From NCBI RefSeq assembly GCF_002811955.1, contig NZ_NPEF01000189.1, positions 1 to 7,703 on the forward strand: 7,703 nucleotides of DNA, in the 5' to 3' direction. Every line of letters starts with the position of its first letter. Within the stretch, counting starts at the first letter, position 1. Below the pieces are notes generated by a model, which saw only the letters and a program-made list of their open reading frames with translations, made no database searches and had not been told where the DNA came from. Position numbers and translations under genes: made by a program. The stretch comes from Leptospira ellisii (GTDB taxonomy: Bacteria; Spirochaetota; Leptospiria; Leptospirales; Leptospiraceae). Shown here one piece after another: positions 4,853 to 7,703 of the stretch.

Positions 4853-7501
4853 ATGAGATCCAAAAGCAAAACGTTAGTCGTTCTTTCTACTCCGCGTTCC
4901 GATTCGGCGGTTTTCGATCCTTCTTGGAACGGGTCAAAATTCCGAAAAACCGGGAACACCCGTTCCATAAAGGGTGCGTTCGCATTTTTGGCGGTTTTAT
5001 TGTTTCCGTTCGCGGAAGCATTCGCGGAGGTGACGTTCCGTGCCCGCGTTTATTCCCGGGGAAAAAGTCTCGGGGAAGCCAACATTTCGGTCCGGGTTTC
5101 CGAGACCAAAAAATTCTATCAGACCGACGCGGAAGGATATTTTCAAGCCGTTGTTCCCGCTCCGGGAACATACACGTTCCGTATTTTGCGGGATACCGGT
5201 ATGCAGGAAATCCGTCAGGAAGTCGGAGAAGGAGAAGAAACCGTAGTCATTTATACGGATAAATCCTCTTCCGGAATCGGCGGCGGAGGCGTTTCCAAAA
5301 GCGGAATCAACGTGACCGGGGAGCGGGAAAAACAACTCATGTCCCGTACCAAACTTCGATTCGAGGAGATCAAAAGGATGCCCGGAACTTTCGGGGAACC
5401 TTTACGCGCGATCGAAACCATTCCCGGGGTGGTTCCCGTTTCCGCGTTCGGCGGCGGTGCGAGCAATTATGCGTTTCGAGGCGCCGATCCGAATACGAAC
5501 CTCTATCTTTACGACGACCTCCCCATCTTTTATCCCTTCCACTTCGACGGCTTGACCGCAACCATCAACGGTAACCTGATCAAATCGATGGACGTTTATA
5601 CCGGGGTTCTTCCGGCAAACTTTAACAATGCTCTCGGAGGGGTGATCGAAATCGAATCTCCGGATAAGGTGGAGCGTTCTCAGGGGAATTTTTTGACTTC
5701 CCTATGGGCCGCTTCCGCGAATTATCAGACCACGTTCGCAGGCGGGAAAGGTTACATTTTAGGCGCGGTTAAGGTCGGTTACATCGACAAGACCTTTGAA
5801 ACGTTAGGCACCTTGTCCGGTTCGAGTCTGCTTCCCGACGGAATCCGGCTGCCCCGTTATACGGATTCCCAGGTGAAGATGGTCTACAACTTCAACGACC
5901 ATCATCAGATTTCGTTTTATTCCCTGACTGCGAAGGACGACTTCGCGTTAAATCCTCCTCCCAAAGCCGAGAACGATCCCACTAAGGATCAGTTTGCGGC
6001 GTTCGCCGGAGGAAATCTTTCCGCGGGACAGGGATATCGCACGCAGGCTTTTCGTTATATCTGGAGACCGATCGAAAAATTCTCCAATAGAATCACGTTT
6101 ATCAGTTACGATCCGTTCGTGGACTTCAACGTTTCCTTGGGATCGATCAAGGGAAAGAACCGGGGAAGCGGCGCTTACAACGGAATTCGTCAGGACGCGT
6201 ATTGGGATCCGAACAAACATTTCTCCTTGGAATTCGGTTCGGAACTTCGTTTTCTCAATTATAAGACCTCCGGAACGACGATCCAACAGACCGATCCCAA
6301 CAATCCGGATCCGAACCCGTACGACACGTCCAGTCCGGACTTCCGCACGGTTCCCGATACCAACCGGGTTCAGGGAAAGTATTACAACGCTTATACGACG
6401 ATGAAGATCCGTTTCGGAGGATTGTTGATCGAACCGGGAGTCCGTTACGATTACATCCCGTATATCAAAAACGGCGCCTTGGGGCCGAAGGCGCAGGTTT
6501 CCTATAAGTTCGAAGGAATCGGAAAAGGAACCACCGTTTTCGGAGGCGCGGGAGATCATTATAACTTTCCGTTGGATACCCGCTTTTCCGAACAAAGCGG
6601 AAACCCGCACCTGAAGTTTCAAAAGGCTTTCAAATACGGAGGAGGGATCGATCAGCAGCTCACTTCGGAATGGCAGATCAAGGGGGAAGTTTTCAAACAG
6701 GAATTCTCCAATTTGATCGTGACCGATCCGTATATCACCGAGATGATCGGGACCAATCCGGATCCGTACGGAAAATTCTCGCAGCCTTATATACTCAATA
6801 AACCGCTCAATTATTCGAACAACGGAACGGGGCGTTCTCACGGATACGAATTCGTGATCCGGAAAACGGCCGCTCCCGGAACCAGGGATTGGTTCGGATG
6901 GATTTCCTACACTTGGTCTCAGACATTCAGAAATCCTAATCTTTATAAACCCGACGGTCTGACGGCTCCCGTGGCCACCGGACCGGAACAAAGACTTCTG
7001 GCGCAGACGTATCACAATTCAAAAGAGACCCTCTTCGAATACGATCGAACCCATATCATCAATATGGTGTTCGGTTGGAGGTTCAGTCAAAACTGGCAGT
7101 TCGGAGCGAGATGGTCCTATCTTACTTCCACTCCGATCACTCCGATCGTGGGGGACGACGGCGGACAGTTCTCCAATCCGGCCAACGGACAGATCATCTG
7201 GGTCCCCCAATCCGCGAGTAATCCGTATACGGCCGATTATACGAACACGAAACGTCTTGCGGATTACCACAGGTTGGATATCCGATTCGACCGGTTCCTG
7301 AACTACGAATGGGGATACGTGAACACGTTCGTGGAAATCATAAACGTATATATGCGCCAGAACGTATCGGGCGAGAATTTCGACGTGACCCGTCCGTATT
7401 CGGCGACCAACCCGAAACCGAGTCCCACGTTCGGAACTCTGACGTTGCCGGGAGGAATGGTAATTCCTTTTTTCAATCTGGGAATCGAGGTGAAGTTCTG
7501 A
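4853..7501 (+). CDS. TonB-dependent outer-membrane receptor with carboxypeptidase-regulatory-like N-domain
   Basis: This is a gated outer-membrane channel that imports a bound ligand using TonB/ExbBD energy; 882 residues. The signal peptide core GAFAFLAVLLFPFAEAFA (41-58) has a likely cut after AFA58, preceded by an unusually long 40-residue N-region. Residues about 59-138 form a carboxypeptidase-regulatory-like beta-sandwich (TDAEGYFQAVVPAPGTYTFRI at 91-111 is the signature), as in SusC/RagA-type receptors. A Gly-rich linker with SGINVTGER (150-158) is the probable TonB-box region. The plug (about 165-270) contains FRGADPNTNLYLYDDLPIF (208-226) and NALGGVIEI (259-267). The rest (about 280-882) is a 22-strand-type barrel rich in alternating aromatics, with Asn/Asp/Pro-rich loops, and ends in EVKF, the terminal Phe of outer-membrane proteins. 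There is no haem or siderophore signature I can name, so the substrate is open. The gene lies between two lipoprotein genes, 11 bases after one and overlapping the next by 1 base. Confidence 0.93.
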   Translation: MRSKSKTLVVLSTPRSDSAVFDPSWNGSKFRKTGNTRSIKGAFAFLAVLLFPFAEAFAEVTFRARVYSRGKSLGEANISVRVSETKKFYQTDAEGYFQAVVPAPGTYTFRILRDTGMQEIRQEVGEGEETVVIYTDKSSSGIGGGGVSKSGINVTGEREKQLMSRTKLRFEEIKRMPGTFGEPLRAIETIPGVVPVSAFGGGASNYAFRGADPNTNLYLYDDLPIFYPFHFDGLTATINGNLIKSMDVYTGVLPANFNNALGGVIEIESPDKVERSQGNFLTSLWAASANYQTTFAGGKGYILGAVKVGYIDKTFETLGTLSGSSLLPDGIRLPRYTDSQVKMVYNFNDHHQISFYSLTAKDDFALNPPPKAENDPTKDQFAAFAGGNLSAGQGYRTQAFRYIWRPIEKFSNRITFISYDPFVDFNVSLGSIKGKNRGSGAYNGIRQDAYWDPNKHFSLEFGSELRFLNYKTSGTTIQQTDPNNPDPNPYDTSSPDFRTVPDTNRVQGKYYNAYTTMKIRFGGLLIEPGVRYDYIPYIKNGALGPKAQVSYKFEGIGKGTTVFGGAGDHYNFPLDTRFSEQSGNPHLKFQKAFKYGGGIDQQLTSEWQIKGEVFKQEFSNLIVTDPYITEMIGTNPDPYGKFSQPYILNKPLNYSNNGTGRSHGYEFVIRKTAAPGTRDWFGWISYTWSQTFRNPNLYKPDGLTAPVATGPEQRLLAQTYHNSKETLFEYDRTHIINMVFGWRFSQNWQFGARWSYLTSTPITPIVGDDGGQFSNPANGQIIWVPQSASNPYTADYTNTKRLADYHRLDIRFDRFLNYEWGYVNTFVEIINVYMRQNVSGENFDVTRPYSATNPKPSPTFGTLTLPGGMVIPFFNLGIEVKF
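7487..7493 (+). promoter_or_regulatory. Ribosome binding site of the terminal lipoprotein gene
   Basis: GAGGTGA lies inside the last codons of the receptor gene and ends 7 bases before the ATG at 7501. Together with the TGATG stop/start overlap it indicates coupled translation. Confidence 0.6.
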
Positions 7502-7703
7502 TGGAACGGAAACTACATACGCGAACGGCGATTCTTTATCGAAACGGGTTGCGGGCGCTCGCATTTTTTGCGGCGACGTTTTTGATAGCGGCGAATTGTA
7601 ATCTTCCGGACGACGACGACAGTTTTAACCGGGAGAACGAACAAAGGGTGATTCTGCAATATCTCCTTTTGCCTCCGACGAATCCGCTTCAATCCTGCGT
7701 TTC
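7501..7703 (+). CDS. Lipoprotein D, 3'-truncated by window end
   Basis: The ATG at 7501 overlaps the receptor stop codon by one base (TGATG) and is preceded by GAGGTGA. Sixty-seven complete codons are visible with no stop. The start MERKLHTRTAILYRNGLRAL is basic, followed by a hydrophobic core AFFAATFLIAANC with lipidated Cys33 (Ala-Ala-Asn before Cys, spirochaetal type). The mature chain begins CNLPDDDD, an acidic cluster near the lipidated end, then an amphipathic stretch EQRVILQYLLLPPTNP and a second Cys at residue 66. The rest is outside the window and the family cannot be named. Position directly after a SusC-like receptor, in the same operon, suggests a ligand-binding or accessory lipoprotein for that receptor. 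No SusD similarity can be claimed from this fragment. Confidence 0.85.
   Translation, partial: MERKLHTRTAILYRNGLRALAFFAATFLIAANCNLPDDDDSFNRENEQRVILQYLLLPPTNPLQSCV

Noticed and set aside
5948..7015. Long open frame of 355 codons on the minus strand
   Set aside because: It lies wholly inside the TonB-dependent receptor gene, whose protein has clear signal, plug, barrel and terminal Phe. The antisense product is Arg/Ile/Ser-rich without domain features, as expected for a shadow frame in CpG-rich coding DNA.
4853..7501. Naming the receptor BtuB, FecA or a haem receptor
   Set aside because: Only the general TonB-dependent architecture is visible. No substrate-specific motif or neighbour (haem oxygenase, siderophore or cobalamin transport genes) supports a name.

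Overview
The window reads as chromosomal DNA from a Leptospira-like spirochaete. The support is indirect: lipoprotein signal peptides of the spirochaetal type with Asn before the lipidated Cys (WNC, LNC, QNC, ANC), a TonB-dependent outer-membrane receptor sitting among small lineage-specific lipoproteins, a single-polypeptide methylmalonyl-CoA mutase next to meaB, and intergenic palindromes of a kind I associate with Leptospira. Base composition looks close to half G+C by eye, well above L. interrogans, so a higher-GC Leptospira species or relative is more likely. The species cannot be named from this window.

Layout: every supported gene is on the + strand. Positions 1-2908 hold a core metabolic pair: methylmalonyl-CoA mutase (5' end outside the window) and, 14 bases later, its GTPase chaperone MeaB. 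Together they convert methylmalonyl-CoA to succinyl-CoA with adenosylcobalamin and protect or reload the cofactor. An inverted repeat spans the meaB stop codon. Positions 2909-3200 are a 292-base non-coding gap whose last third is regulatory-looking. It has a tandem pair of 14-bp palindromic units overlapping a plausible promoter, then a very strong Shine-Dalgarno that serves a 9-codon leader ORF. That leader ORF ends on the start codon of the next gene.

Positions 3201-7703 are an accessory envelope cluster: lipoprotein A, a 241-base spacer full of palindromic repeats, then lipoprotein B, lipoprotein C, a TonB-dependent receptor with an N-terminal carboxypeptidase-regulatory-like domain, and a further lipoprotein cut by the window end. 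B, C, the receptor and the last lipoprotein are spaced by 2 bases, 11 bases and a 1-base overlap, so they are almost certainly one transcript. A and B look like divergent paralogues.

The best candidate for a new system is this receptor plus four-lipoprotein unit. It resembles, in organisation only, uptake systems in which a TonB-dependent channel works with surface lipoproteins. The substrate cannot be told from the sequence. Proximity to a B12-dependent enzyme makes cobalamin one idea among several, with no direct support.
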